The translations under genes and the position numbers were made by a program. This document shows, in pieces, positions 46,249 through 55,201 of a stretch of 64,000 bases of DNA. Position 1 is the stretch's first letter; every line of letters begins with the position of its first letter. The notes beneath the pieces are model-generated. The model saw nothing but the letters and a program-made list of their open reading frames with translations, ran no database searches and was not told the origin of the DNA. The DNA comes from JABDQZ01 sp963801985. GTDB lineage: Bacteria > Pseudomonadota > Gammaproteobacteria > Chromatiales > Chromatiaceae. The stretch is taken from contig CAWDGV010000013.1 in assembly GCA_963801985.1 (NCBI GenBank), positions 1 through 64,000 on the forward strand, given 5' to 3'.

Positions 46249-47484
46249 TTATCGCACCACTTTAAACCGCTTGCCGTGAAAATCAAATGTCGCCTGGCCA
46301 CGGCTACCAATTGGAGAAATAATTAGCGTGTGGGCATCGACAATCGCAACTTTCACATCATTAAAACCGAGAAAGCTTACCTGGTATTCAGAACGACCAT
46401 CATTTTTTGAAACGGGTGGCGAATAGACCGCAAAGACAGGCTGTTCCTCTGCAATTACCTCACCACCATTAACCATGTAAAAAGGCATTTCAAAGCTGGC
46501 TGTTTTGAACTGCCAGTCGAGCCGGTGTTGGCGCTTGTCGGCGGTCAGGTATTCCAGTTCCACCTTGTAGACGGTGTTCCAGTCAAGCCGGTATTGCGGA
46601 AAGATAGCATGCTCATAAGCCGTAAATTTCTGATTAATATCTTTCTTTTCATCAAACCTGGCAAGAAGTGGAACCGGCGTTTCATCCGCCAGGCGAAAAA
46701 GCTCAAAACGCGTGACAACCGGTGCTGCATCCTTGAAAAACACCGGGTTAAACTGCACGGAAACGGGGTAGCCCGAAACATCATGATTCGGCAAAGGATC
46801 CGGAGCCTCGTCATAAAAAGCAGGTGGTATATTTTTACCTCCCTGCGGTGGCCAGACCACAATGTCGGCATTTTTTAACTGCACATCTTTCAGCGCCTTC
46901 TCAAAAATACCTGCCTTGATTTTTTTGCTTTCTTCCGCACAAACCCGGAATACATACTGGCCGCTGATAATCTCCTCTTCAGGCGCGGCGCAAAGCGCGG
47001 CCTTGCTGGAATTGCCCATGTTATAGACATAGCTGTGGAACGATTCATCAGCCTTGTGGCCAATACCCACTTCATCATAATCGAATGATAAAAAACCGAA
47101 GCGGTGATAAATCGCACTCATCAGGCCATTGATCGACTTTGCCGGCCCTGCTGTGCCACTGTGCGACGACACATTCTCACTGTTATGCCGGCTGCTATAA
47201 CCGGCCGCTAACATGCGCTCCATCGGTGTTCTGCCGGTAAAACCGGCATGATTCTGCTGCTGCACATGCCCCCAGAGTCGATTTTGAAACAGGTAATCGG
47301 CATGCCCCTGGGCTGATAGGTACAATATATTATTGGGTTTGAATTTTACCAGGCCTGCCTGGCTGCGCAGCTCGTTCAGGTACGCAAGGCTTTTTCCAAG
47401 GATCGCATCTGAATGTAAAACCTGCTGCGCAAATACCGACTGCGATACCCAGAACACACAAACAATAAACAGCTGGATCCTCAC
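46249..47484 (-). CDS. CAP/SCP-domain secreted protein
   Basis: 411 residues when started at GTG 47484, which overlaps the sprT stop as GTGA; the frame reaches 47517 but that part overlaps sprT by 37 bases. A hydrophobic leader (LFIVCVFWVSQSVFA-QQ) precedes a CAP domain (about 28-165) with LNELRSQAGLVKFKPNNILYLSAQGHADYLFQN, HNSENVSSHSG and FGFLSFDYDEVGIGHK. A beta-rich C-terminal half follows, unlike known domains. Bacterial CAP proteins are extracellular and of mostly unknown role. Coupled to sprT by the 4-base overlap. Confidence 0.82.
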   Translation of the reverse strand: MRIQLFIVCVFWVSQSVFAQQVLHSDAILGKSLAYLNELRSQAGLVKFKPNNILYLSAQGHADYLFQNRLWGHVQQQNHAGFTGRTPMERMLAAGYSSRHNSENVSSHSGTAGPAKSINGLMSAIYHRFGFLSFDYDEVGIGHKADESFHSYVYNMGNSSKAALCAAPEEEIISGQYVFRVCAEESKKIKAGIFEKALKDVQLKNADIVVWPPQGGKNIPPAFYDEAPDPLPNHDVSGYPVSVQFNPVFFKDAAPVVTRFELFRLADETPVPLLARFDEKKDINQKFTAYEHAIFPQYRLDWNTVYKVELEYLTADKRQHRLDWQFKTASFEMPFYMVNGGEVIAEEQPVFAVYSPPVSKNDGRSEYQVSFLGFNDVKVAIVDAHTLIISPIGSRGQATFDFHGKRFKVVR

Positions 47485-47978
47485 GCATGCCCCTGGTACG
47501 ACAATTGTTGCTTGCATTGTTTACAGACATAACGCTGCCCTGAGATGACACGGTTATGTCTAATACTGCTTAATTGATGAGAGCGGCAACTGCACTGGTA
47601 GAGAAAACGACGGTATTGGCGTGTTTTTAATTTACTGACATCATAACTATGGCAACGCGAACTGTCCGCAGCAAACAGCTCCATAATGGATTTCCATTCA
47701 TTGCCATGCGGCTTTATACGGATACCATGAACCTGGTAAGCCACCAGGTGAGCCACCTCGTGCGGTATCGTGCGTTGCAGAAAATCCTGCGTATGCAGAT
47801 TTAATAATTGCCTGTTGTAGTTAATTTCGCAGCTTCCATCAGGCAGGCGCTTGAAATATCCGGCTGATTTGCCGGTCAGGTCAAAGTTAATGGCAGGAAA
47901 TAAAAAGTCCTGCTGCAGGAGCTGTTTTGCCAGCAAAAGGTAATGACGGGTTTGCTCTATGGCTTGCTGCTTAGACAT
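47481..47978 (-). CDS. sprT: SprT-like zinc metalloprotease
   Basis: 165 residues. The SprT/SprtN zinc-protease motif HEVAHLVAYQVHGIRIKPHGNEW (HExxH near 73-77 with a third histidine downstream) is followed by a C-terminal zinc ribbon: YQCSC...YVCKQCKQQL. It is a cytoplasmic protein related to eukaryotic Spartan, whose bacterial role is unproven; DNA-protein crosslink repair is possible. It lies upstream of the CAP gene (GTGA overlap), and galE is 13 bases upstream. Confidence 0.88.
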   Translation of the reverse strand: MSKQQAIEQTRHYLLLAKQLLQQDFLFPAINFDLTGKSAGYFKRLPDGSCEINYNRQLLNLHTQDFLQRTIPHEVAHLVAYQVHGIRIKPHGNEWKSIMELFAADSSRCHSYDVSKLKTRQYRRFLYQCSCRSHQLSSIRHNRVISGQRYVCKQCKQQLSYQGHA

Positions 47979-47991
47979 TCTGACCTAACAA

Positions 47992-49002
47992 TTATTCAAA
48001 GCCATTGGGATTTAATGATTGCCAACGCCAGGTATCTTCGCACATTTCCTGCAAACCTTTGCCGGCCTGCCAGCCAATATCCCGCAGTGCTTTTGCCGGG
48101 TCTGCATAACAGGCAGCGATATCACCGGTACGACGTTCAACGATCTGGTAAGGCACTTCTTTTGAGGATGCCTCGGCAAAGGCTTTAACCATATCCAACA
48201 CCGAATAACCCTGGCCGGTTCCCAGGTTATAGGTAACCATTCCCGGCTTCTGTACCAGTTTTTCCAGTGCCTTGATATGCCCTTTGGCCAGATCAACCAC
48301 GTGAATATAGTCGCGCACACCGGTACCATCATGTGTATTGTAATCGCCACCAAATACTGACAGTGACTCAAGCTTGCCCACTGCAACCTGCGAGATATAC
48401 GGCATCAGGTTATTCGGTATGCCATTGGGATCTTCTCCGATCAAGCCGCTGATGTGTGCACCAACCGGGTTGAAATAACGTAATAATGCAATATTCCAGT
48501 CTTTGTCAGAGACATAAACATCTCCCAGCATTTCCTCGATGATCAGTTTTGAACGGCCATAGGGATTAGTTGCTGATAAGGGGAAATCCTCCGTGATGGG
48601 TAATGAAGCCGGTTCTCCATAAACCGTGGCTGAAGAACTGAACACGATGTCTTTGACATTGTACTTATCCATGACTTCGAACAGATTCAAAGTACCGCCA
48701 ATATTGTTCTGGTAATAGGGAATGGGAATATTGACCGATTCGCCAACCGCCTTGAAACCGGCGAAGTGAATAACCGCATCAACAGGGTTTTCTGCAAACA
48801 CCCTGTCGAGCTCAGCCTTATTACAGAGGTCTTCCTCGATGAACTTGAGTGTCTTGCCGGTGATTTGTTCAACACGCTGCAATGAGGTGATTTTACTGTT
48901 GCACAGGTTATCGAGCACGACAACTTCGTAATCCGCTTCGAGCAGTTCAATACAGGTGTGAGAGCCGATATACCCGGCTCCACCGGTGACTAGAATTCGC
49001 AT
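47992..49002 (-). CDS. galE: UDP-glucose 4-epimerase
   Basis: 336 residues of the extended SDR family. NAD motif VTGGAGYIGSHTCIELLE (residues 5-22), SSSATVYGEP with the catalytic Ser near 120, and YGRSK (Tyr/Lys near 148-152). It interconverts UDP-glucose and UDP-galactose for envelope polysaccharide synthesis. Length and motifs are standard for GalE. Apparently the first gene of a galE-sprT-CAP run. Confidence 0.95.
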   Translation of the reverse strand: MRILVTGGAGYIGSHTCIELLEADYEVVVLDNLCNSKITSLQRVEQITGKTLKFIEEDLCNKAELDRVFAENPVDAVIHFAGFKAVGESVNIPIPYYQNNIGGTLNLFEVMDKYNVKDIVFSSSATVYGEPASLPITEDFPLSATNPYGRSKLIIEEMLGDVYVSDKDWNIALLRYFNPVGAHISGLIGEDPNGIPNNLMPYISQVAVGKLESLSVFGGDYNTHDGTGVRDYIHVVDLAKGHIKALEKLVQKPGMVTYNLGTGQGYSVLDMVKAFAEASSKEVPYQIVERRTGDIAACYADPAKALRDIGWQAGKGLQEMCEDTWRWQSLNPNGFE

Positions 49003-49104
49003 GATAATTGTCCAGGGGCTTGGTTAGATTCAGCAAACCATAAAGAAACAAACGAATAATGAAAAGAGTCTATGCACAGTTTTTTTAAATTGGCCGGTTA
49101 AGTG

Positions 49105-49488
49105 TCATTCTTCAGAAAAGTCCAGTGATATTGAATTGATACAGTATCTCAGTCCGGTTGGCGCCGGACCATCAGGAAAAACATGTCCCAGATGAGAACC
49201 GCATTTACGGCAATGCACCTCTGTTCTGCTCATACCATGGGACTGGTCCTGTGCAGTTTCGACAGCCTGCTCAGCTTTCGGTGCAAAAAAACTTGGCCAG
49301 CCGGTACCGGAATCAAACTTGGTATCAGAAGAAAACAACGGTTCTCCACAACAGACACATGTATAGGTACCCGGCGTTTTAGTCGCATAAAACTTACCGG
49401 TAAACGGATGTTCAGTGCCCTTTTCCCGGCAAACGTGAAACTGCTCTTCGGTTAACTTCTGTTTCCACTGCTTTTCTTCCTCTGTCAT
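49105..49488 (-). CDS. msrB: Peptide-methionine (R)-S-oxide reductase
   Basis: 127 residues with the MsrB fold. Zinc motifs CVCCGEPLF (about 43-51) and CRKCGSHLGHVF (about 92-103), the substrate motif GTGWPSFFAP, and the catalytic cysteine in LRYCINSISLDF near 117. It reduces methionine-R-sulfoxide in damaged proteins, using thioredoxin. It stands as a single gene. Confidence 0.95.
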   Translation of the reverse strand: MTEEEKQWKQKLTEEQFHVCREKGTEHPFTGKFYATKTPGTYTCVCCGEPLFSSDTKFDSGTGWPSFFAPKAEQAVETAQDQSHGMSRTEVHCRKCGSHLGHVFPDGPAPTGLRYCINSISLDFSEE

Positions 49489-49717
49489 AATGATATCTCT
49501 CCATTCTCATCGATTACCTTGATTTACTGTCAAAACCGTTCAAATAGCTCCAGCAGTTATATCACCGGGGCTTCCGAAAGCATTTTGGACTGAATCTAGT
49601 TAAAAACAGGGCAAATTTACACCGGAAATTCTGTACGGTTATTTGGATTTGTACTCAGCCAGTCAGAATCCCTATACTACGCCCTTTGTAAGAATAATTT
49701 TCACAGGCAATGAAACC

Positions 49718-50899
49718 ATGGCAGCAGAATCATTTAATCCGCCCGTAAGAACGCTCATGGGCCCAGGCCCCTCTGATGTACACCCGCGGATTCTAAGTGC
49801 ACTGGCCAGACCAACCATAGGCCATCTGGATCCTGTTTTCGTGGATATGATGGATGACGTCAAGGGTCTGTTGCAGTATGCATTCCAAACCAGCAACGAA
49901 CTGACCATGCCCGTCTCGGCACCCGGTTCTGCCGGTATGGAAACCTGTTTTGTCAACCTCGTAGAGCCCGGCGACAAGGTTATTGTGTGTCAAAATGGTG
50001 TATTCGGCGGTCGCATGAAAGAGAATGTCGAACGTTGTGGCGGTACCGCTGTCATGGTGGAAGATGCCTGGGGCGATGCCGTTGACCCCGCCAAAGTTGA
50101 GCAGGCACTGGAATCCAATCCCGAGGTCAAAATTGTCGCTTTCGTACATGCTGAAACCTCAACCGGTGCCCAGTCCGACGCAAAAACCCTGACTGAACTG
50201 GCACACAAGCATAATTGCCTGGTGATCGTTGACGCCGTAACCTCTTTAGGCGGTACACCCGTACTGGTTGATGAATGGGAAATTGATGCCATTTACTCCG
50301 GCACACAAAAGTGCATGTCGTGCACGCCGGGTATTTCACCTGTCAGTTTCAGTGAGCGCGCCCTGGACAAAATCAGAAAGCGTTCAACCAAGGTACAGAG
50401 CTGGTTCCTCGATCTCAACCTGGTCATGGGTTACTGGGGCAGTGGCCAGAAACGTGCCTATCACCATACGGCACCCGTAAATGCCCTGTATGGTCTGCAT
50501 GAAGCTTTGATCATGCTCAAAAATGAAGGCCTGGAAGCTGCCTGGAAACGGCATGCTGACAATCACCAGGTACTTAAGGCCGGCCTTGAAGCCATGGGCC
50601 TGACATTTGTTGTCAACGAGGCAGACCGCCTGCCCCAGCTGAATTCTGTCAGCATACCTGAAGGTGTTGATGACGCACTTGTCAGAAGCCGCCTGCTCAA
50701 TGAATTCAATCTTGAAATTGGTGCCGGACTGGGCGCACTGGCCGGCAAAGTCTGGCGCATTGGCCTGATGGGTCATAGCAGTCGTGCAGAAAATATCCTG
50801 TTATGTGTCAGCGCTCTTGAAGCCATATTGAGTGACATGAAAGCCCCGATCAATTCAGGTGTCGCATTAAAGGCAATCCAGGAAAAACTCAGCACATGA
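49718..50899 (+). CDS. Class V aminotransferase (alanine/serine-glyoxylate type)
   Basis: 393 residues from ATG 49718; the frame runs on to 49643 but family similarity begins near NPPVRTLMGPGPSDVHPRIL. A PLP-enzyme core with GSAGMETCFVNLVEPGDKV, VDAVTSLGG near 195 (the aspartate holding the PLP pyridine), and the Schiff-base lysine in YSGTQKCMSC near 218. It moves an amino group from alanine or serine to glyoxylate, giving glycine. Together with glcDEF this closes the glycolate-to-glycine route. The stop overlaps the next ATG (ATGA). Confidence 0.9.
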   Translation: MAAESFNPPVRTLMGPGPSDVHPRILSALARPTIGHLDPVFVDMMDDVKGLLQYAFQTSNELTMPVSAPGSAGMETCFVNLVEPGDKVIVCQNGVFGGRMKENVERCGGTAVMVEDAWGDAVDPAKVEQALESNPEVKIVAFVHAETSTGAQSDAKTLTELAHKHNCLVIVDAVTSLGGTPVLVDEWEIDAIYSGTQKCMSCTPGISPVSFSERALDKIRKRSTKVQSWFLDLNLVMGYWGSGQKRAYHHTAPVNALYGLHEALIMLKNEGLEAAWKRHADNHQVLKAGLEAMGLTFVVNEADRLPQLNSVSIPEGVDDALVRSRLLNEFNLEIGAGLGALAGKVWRIGLMGHSSRAENILLCVSALEAILSDMKAPINSGVALKAIQEKLST

Positions 50900-51543
50900 C
50901 AGCAAAAAAACCCCGTTCGGCCTGGCAGAACCTGCTGATTGCCATTGCGGCAACCGTATCGCTGGTTGGTGGTTATTACCTGGGCAACCTGGCTTCCAAT
51001 AAGAAAGTCGAGTTAAAAACAGCCACAGTGATCCCCGACCCCAGGCCTTTACAGGATTTCACCCTGGTCGACTTCAACCAGGAAGCCTTCACCCTGGAGC
51101 AGCTCAAAGGCCAATGGAGCCTGATGTTTTTTGGCTACACCAATTGCCCTGATATCTGTCCGATGGCATTAACCAGCATGGTTGAAGTCAATAAAGCCTT
51201 GTCAAAAGACCCTGACATAGCCAGCCAGGTCCAGACCGTTTTTATCTCGGTGGACCCAGAGCGCGATACACCTCAACACCTTAAGGATTACGTCAGCTTC
51301 TTCAATCCTGATTTTCTGGCCGCTACCGGTGAGGATGCAGAGCTACGCGCTCTAACCAAGCAACTGGCGCTGTCTTACAAAATCCATCAACCTGATGACA
51401 AAGGCAACTACCTGGTTGACCACAGTGCCTGGTTGATCGTTATCAATCCCGCCGGGCAGTTCCATGCAGTTATCTCGGGTTCGCATTTCCCCAACCCCAC
51501 TGCCATTGCAGAAGATATTGCTATCATTATCGATCTTTACTAG
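50896..51543 (+). CDS. SCO1/SenC copper chaperone-like protein
   Basis: 215 residues. An N-terminal membrane anchor (about 14-32) precedes a periplasmic thioredoxin-like domain with the copper motif YTNCPDICPMAL (CxxxC near 86-90) and the downstream histidine in YLVDHSAWL near 177. SCO proteins deliver copper to the CuA site of cytochrome c oxidase. It overlaps the aminotransferase gene by 4 bases and is followed by psd, in a plausible three-gene transcript of unrelated functions. Confidence 0.92.
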   Translation: MTAKKPRSAWQNLLIAIAATVSLVGGYYLGNLASNKKVELKTATVIPDPRPLQDFTLVDFNQEAFTLEQLKGQWSLMFFGYTNCPDICPMALTSMVEVNKALSKDPDIASQVQTVFISVDPERDTPQHLKDYVSFFNPDFLAATGEDAELRALTKQLALSYKIHQPDDKGNYLVDHSAWLIVINPAGQFHAVISGSHFPNPTAIAEDIAIIIDLY

Positions 51544-51577
51544 TGTTGACGATTAAACTTATTTTGAGTCGGAATTA

Positions 51578-52423
51578 ATGGGTAAACTCTTCGTTTTATT
51601 GCAGTTTCTGCTGCCGCATCACTTGCTGTCAGCCATCATGCATACAGTTACCCGCATTGAATGGTCACCACTGAAAAACTATATCATTCGTCGCGTGATC
51701 GATGTATATAAGGTTGACCTGGCTTCTGCCAGCGAAAAACACATTGAAAACTATGCCAGTTTCAACGCTTTTTTTACCCGCGCACTTGCTGATGGAGCCC
51801 GCCCTGTCGCCGCCGGCAATAACATTACCAGCCCGGTTGACGGCACAGTCAGCCAGGCTGGAGATATACAGGACGGCAGAATTTTCCAGGCCAAGCAACA
51901 CAGTTATTCACTGGCAGAACTGCTGGGTGGAAATGAACAACTGGCCAGTGAATTTAAGCAGGGAAAATTTGCCACTATTTACCTTTCACCTCGCGATTAT
52001 CATCGTATCCATATGCCCCAATCCGGTAAATTACGTTCGATGACCCACGTTCCAGGCCGCCAGTTCAGTGTCAGTCCTTTAACAACACGCGAAGTACCCC
52101 GGCTATTTGCCCGCAATGAGCGTCTGGTTAATATTTTCGACTCCGATCAGGGCCCTTTTGCCCTCATTATGGTCGGCGCTATTTTTGTCTCCAGCATGGA
52201 TACCGTCTGGGCTGGTACTGTTACCCCAAGGCGTCGCAGTCCAACTACGACTGACTATCGTTCGCCAGAGCCCGTTATGCTGGCAAAAGGTGAGGAAATG
52301 GGACGATTCAACATGGGTTCTACGGTGATCCTGTTATTCCCGGAAAATTCAGTGGGCTGGGATGAAAAACTGGTTCCCGGTGCGTTGGTGCAGCTGGGAC
52401 AGGAAATAGCGGCCTTCAAGTAA
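51578..52423 (+). CDS. psd: Phosphatidylserine decarboxylase proenzyme
   Basis: 281 residues. Conserved segments YASFNAFFTRALADGARPV, SPVDGTVSQAG, SPRDYHRIHMPQSG and the self-cleavage motif GST within RFNMGSTVILLF (Ser near 251), where the pyruvoyl group forms. It makes phosphatidylethanolamine at the inner membrane. Length and motifs are normal for the gammaproteobacterial type I enzyme. Confidence 0.95.
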   Translation: MGKLFVLLQFLLPHHLLSAIMHTVTRIEWSPLKNYIIRRVIDVYKVDLASASEKHIENYASFNAFFTRALADGARPVAAGNNITSPVDGTVSQAGDIQDGRIFQAKQHSYSLAELLGGNEQLASEFKQGKFATIYLSPRDYHRIHMPQSGKLRSMTHVPGRQFSVSPLTTREVPRLFARNERLVNIFDSDQGPFALIMVGAIFVSSMDTVWAGTVTPRRRSPTTTDYRSPEPVMLAKGEEMGRFNMGSTVILLFPENSVGWDEKLVPGALVQLGQEIAAFK

Positions 52424-52473
52424 ACAGCTTGTTGGTCAGCTCCAGATAACCAGGGATGCTCCTAGCGGAAAGG

Positions 52474-53406
52474 CTACACTTCTGAAAGTGGAAAACTCAT
52501 AACTTCTTCAATAGAGGAAGCCCCAGTCAAGATCATCAAAAGTCGATCCAGCCCAAGCGCGACGCCACTGCAGGCTGGCAGCCCTTGTTCCAAAGCATTC
52601 AGAAAATTTTCATCAATGGGTAATGACCGTTGGTCGTTCTTTATTCTTCGCTGGTTTTCATGCCGGAAACGCCACCTTTGCTCGTTGGCATCCTGCAGCT
52701 CGGTAAAGCCATTGGCCAGTTCCACACCACCCCAGTAAAGTTCAAACCGCTCTGCCACCGGAAACCGGTCATTCCTGACCCTCGCAAGGGATGCCTGGCT
52801 GGCAGGATAATCGTACACAAAGGTCAGCCTGGTTTTATCAAATGTCGGCTCAATCAGGTGTGACATTAACAAGTCCAGCCACTGATCTCTGGATAGTGGC
52901 TCGCTACTTTGAAATGAAATGCCGGCTTTTGCGGCAACCGAGGCCAATGTTTCTACTTCTGCCTGGTGCGGATTGATTTTTAAAAACTCAAAGACCTGTT
53001 GATAACTGAGCTTTTCAACCAGAGTTTGCTGACCGTTAACTGACTGGATTAAAGCAAGCACATCATCCATCAGTTGTTGGTAATCGAATCCAACCCGGTA
53101 CCATTCCAGCATGGAAAATTCCGGGTTGTGATAACGTCCAGATTCTTCCTGCCGGAAAACACTGGCGATCTGGTAAATCGAGTTACTACCAGCCGCCAGC
53201 AGGCGTTTCATAAAGAACTCAGGCGAAGTATGCAGATACATAGGCTTTGCCGTACCTGTCACAAAAGATTCAATGGCCGGATCAGTATTACCTGAAAAAG
53301 ACAAAACCGGGGTAACAACTTCCATTGCCCCGGTTTGCCTGAAATAGGACCTGATCTTTTCATAAAGATCCGCCCTGGTTTTCAGCTGTTCAATTAAGCT
53401 TTTCAT
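52474..53406 (-). CDS. epmA: EF-P-(R)-beta-lysine ligase EpmA
   Basis: 310 residues with a class II lysyl-tRNA-synthetase-like catalytic core lacking the anticodon-binding domain, as in EpmA/PoxA/GenX. Motif 2 region SVFRQEESGRYHNPEFSMLEWYRVGFDY and motif 3 GVALGLDRLLMIL are intact. It attaches beta-lysine to EF-P. It lies 110 bases downstream of efp on the same strand, with epmB opposite: all three genes of the EF-P lysylation system are together. Confidence 0.95.
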   Translation of the reverse strand: MKSLIEQLKTRADLYEKIRSYFRQTGAMEVVTPVLSFSGNTDPAIESFVTGTAKPMYLHTSPEFFMKRLLAAGSNSIYQIASVFRQEESGRYHNPEFSMLEWYRVGFDYQQLMDDVLALIQSVNGQQTLVEKLSYQQVFEFLKINPHQAEVETLASVAAKAGISFQSSEPLSRDQWLDLLMSHLIEPTFDKTRLTFVYDYPASQASLARVRNDRFPVAERFELYWGGVELANGFTELQDANEQRWRFRHENQRRIKNDQRSLPIDENFLNALEQGLPACSGVALGLDRLLMILTGASSIEEVMSFPLSEV

Positions 53407-53516
53407 GAATGTCCGACCGGGTCAGGATGCGTATATCAAAACCAATCGTACAGCTGGGAATTAATATTTTTCGAACACATTTCTAACGCCGTATAGGGAC
53501 AAAAGATTGGCTGTGG

Positions 53517-54089
53517 TCAGTCGTCTTTGGCTCGAGAGACATACTCCCCCTTACGCGTATCAACCTTAACCACTTCGCCGATTTGGACAAAAAGTGGCAC
53601 ACGCACAACAGCTCCGGTTTCCAGAGTGGCCGGTTTACCGCCACCGCCTGAAGTATCACCTTTCAAACCCGGGTCTGTTTCAGTAATTTGCAGGTTCACG
53701 AAAGTGGGCGCCTCAACTATCAATGGCGAACCATTCCACAGCGTAACAGTGCAGACATCCTGGTCTTTCAGCCATTTAGCCGAGTCTGCTACGGCATTGC
53801 TGTCAGCCTGGTACTGCTCAAAAGTATTGCCGTCCATAAAATGCCAGAATTCACCATCAGAATAGAGATACTGCAGCTCGAGTTCGATAACATCTGCTGC
53901 CTCGACCGATTCACCGGATTTGAAGGTTTTCTCCAGGACCCTGCCTGTTTTAAGATTCCGAATCTTGACCCGGTTGAAAGCCTGGCCCTTGCCCGGTTTG
54001 ACAAACTCGTTCTCAATAATTGAACAGGGATCGCCATCCAGCATAATTTTGAGACCACCCTTGAACTCATTGGTGCTATAACTAGCCAT
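53517..54089 (-). CDS. efp: Elongation factor P
   Basis: 190 residues. The KOW-like N domain contains IIENEFVKPGKGQAF, with the modified lysine at about position 34 in KPGKGQ, followed by two OB domains. EF-P relieves ribosome stalling at polyproline stretches. The lysine type matches the presence of epmA and epmB next to it. It is divergent from epmB by 35 bases. Confidence 0.97.
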   Translation of the reverse strand: MASYSTNEFKGGLKIMLDGDPCSIIENEFVKPGKGQAFNRVKIRNLKTGRVLEKTFKSGESVEAADVIELELQYLYSDGEFWHFMDGNTFEQYQADSNAVADSAKWLKDQDVCTVTLWNGSPLIVEAPTFVNLQITETDPGLKGDTSGGGGKPATLETGAVVRVPLFVQIGEVVKVDTRKGEYVSRAKDD

Positions 54090-54124
54090 AATTTCCTCAA
54101 AACAAAATTGAACAATAACCTCTA

Positions 54125-55129
54125 ATGATACCGCTTTCTCGCATCAACGTGCAGAATAAATCCTGGCAGCAACAGCTGGCACAGGCTGTTACTGACGCCG
54201 CGGAACTCTGCAGCATTCTTGAATTACCGGCAGAATCTGTTGCCCGGTCAGGAACAGCAACAAATTTTTCATTAAAAGTGCCAAGGGATTACCTGGAATG
54301 CATTAAAAAAGGTGACATTAGCGATCCGCTTTTGCGCCAGATTTTGCCGGTGAACGAGGAAAACCAGGCTGAACCCGGGTTTGTTTTTGATCCAGTGGGA
54401 GATCTTGAGGCAACACCTGTAGATGGTCTCATTCACAAGTACCATGGCCGCGTGCTGCTTATCACAACCCCGGCCTGTGCGGTCCATTGCCGTTACTGCT
54501 TCAGACGGCATTATCCCTACAGCGATGCCAGTGCTCACGGGCACCGCCTGGATGAAGCGCTTGATTACATCAGGCGAAATACCGATATCAACGAAGTAAT
54601 TCTCAGTGGCGGTGACCCATTATCGCTTTCCGATAATCAGCTGGGGGAGCTGGTTAAAAAAATTGAGGATATCAGGCATGTCGACACACTCCGAATACAC
54701 ACTCGGCTGCCCGTGGTTTTACCTGCACGCCTGACCCGTGAACTTATAGGCCTGCTTGAAAACAGTCGGCTGCAAATTGTCCTGGTGAGTCATTGCAATC
54801 ACCCTAATGAACTGTCGGACAAGGTCATCGATGCCTTTGCTCAGGTGGCTGGCAAGCGCATTACACTGCTGAACCAGAGCGTGCTGCTGGCCGGCGTCAA
54901 TGATGACGGTAACACGCTGGTAAAACTCAGCAAAAAACTCTTTTCCGCCAACATCCTGCCCTATTACCTGCATATGCTTGATCCGGTTGCCGGGGCTGCA
55001 CATTTTTCCGTGGATACTGAAAAAGCCATCTTGTTACAGGAAACCCTGAAAAAAAACCTGCCGGGATTTCTGGTGCCAAAACTGGTACGTGAAATTCCCA
55101 AATATGCCTATAAGAAATCCATTACTTAA
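54125..55129 (+). CDS. epmB: EF-P beta-lysylation protein EpmB (lysine 2,3-aminomutase)
   Basis: 334 residues, radical-SAM. The CxxxCxxC cluster motif appears as CAVHCRYCFRRHYPY near 119-127, followed by VILSGGDPLSLSDNQL and a PLP-binding part toward the C-terminus (NQSVLLAGVNDD, YYLHMLDPVAGAAHF). It converts L-alpha-lysine to (R)-beta-lysine for EpmA. It is divergent from efp. Confidence 0.95.
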   Translation: MIPLSRINVQNKSWQQQLAQAVTDAAELCSILELPAESVARSGTATNFSLKVPRDYLECIKKGDISDPLLRQILPVNEENQAEPGFVFDPVGDLEATPVDGLIHKYHGRVLLITTPACAVHCRYCFRRHYPYSDASAHGHRLDEALDYIRRNTDINEVILSGGDPLSLSDNQLGELVKKIEDIRHVDTLRIHTRLPVVLPARLTRELIGLLENSRLQIVLVSHCNHPNELSDKVIDAFAQVAGKRITLLNQSVLLAGVNDDGNTLVKLSKKLFSANILPYYLHMLDPVAGAAHFSVDTEKAILLQETLKKNLPGFLVPKLVREIPKYAYKKSIT

Positions 55130-55201
55130 TTGTTAATTCTTACTAAAGTTTCAACCACTTACTGCCGATATCGTATTAAATCAATAATTTCATGAATTGA
55201 G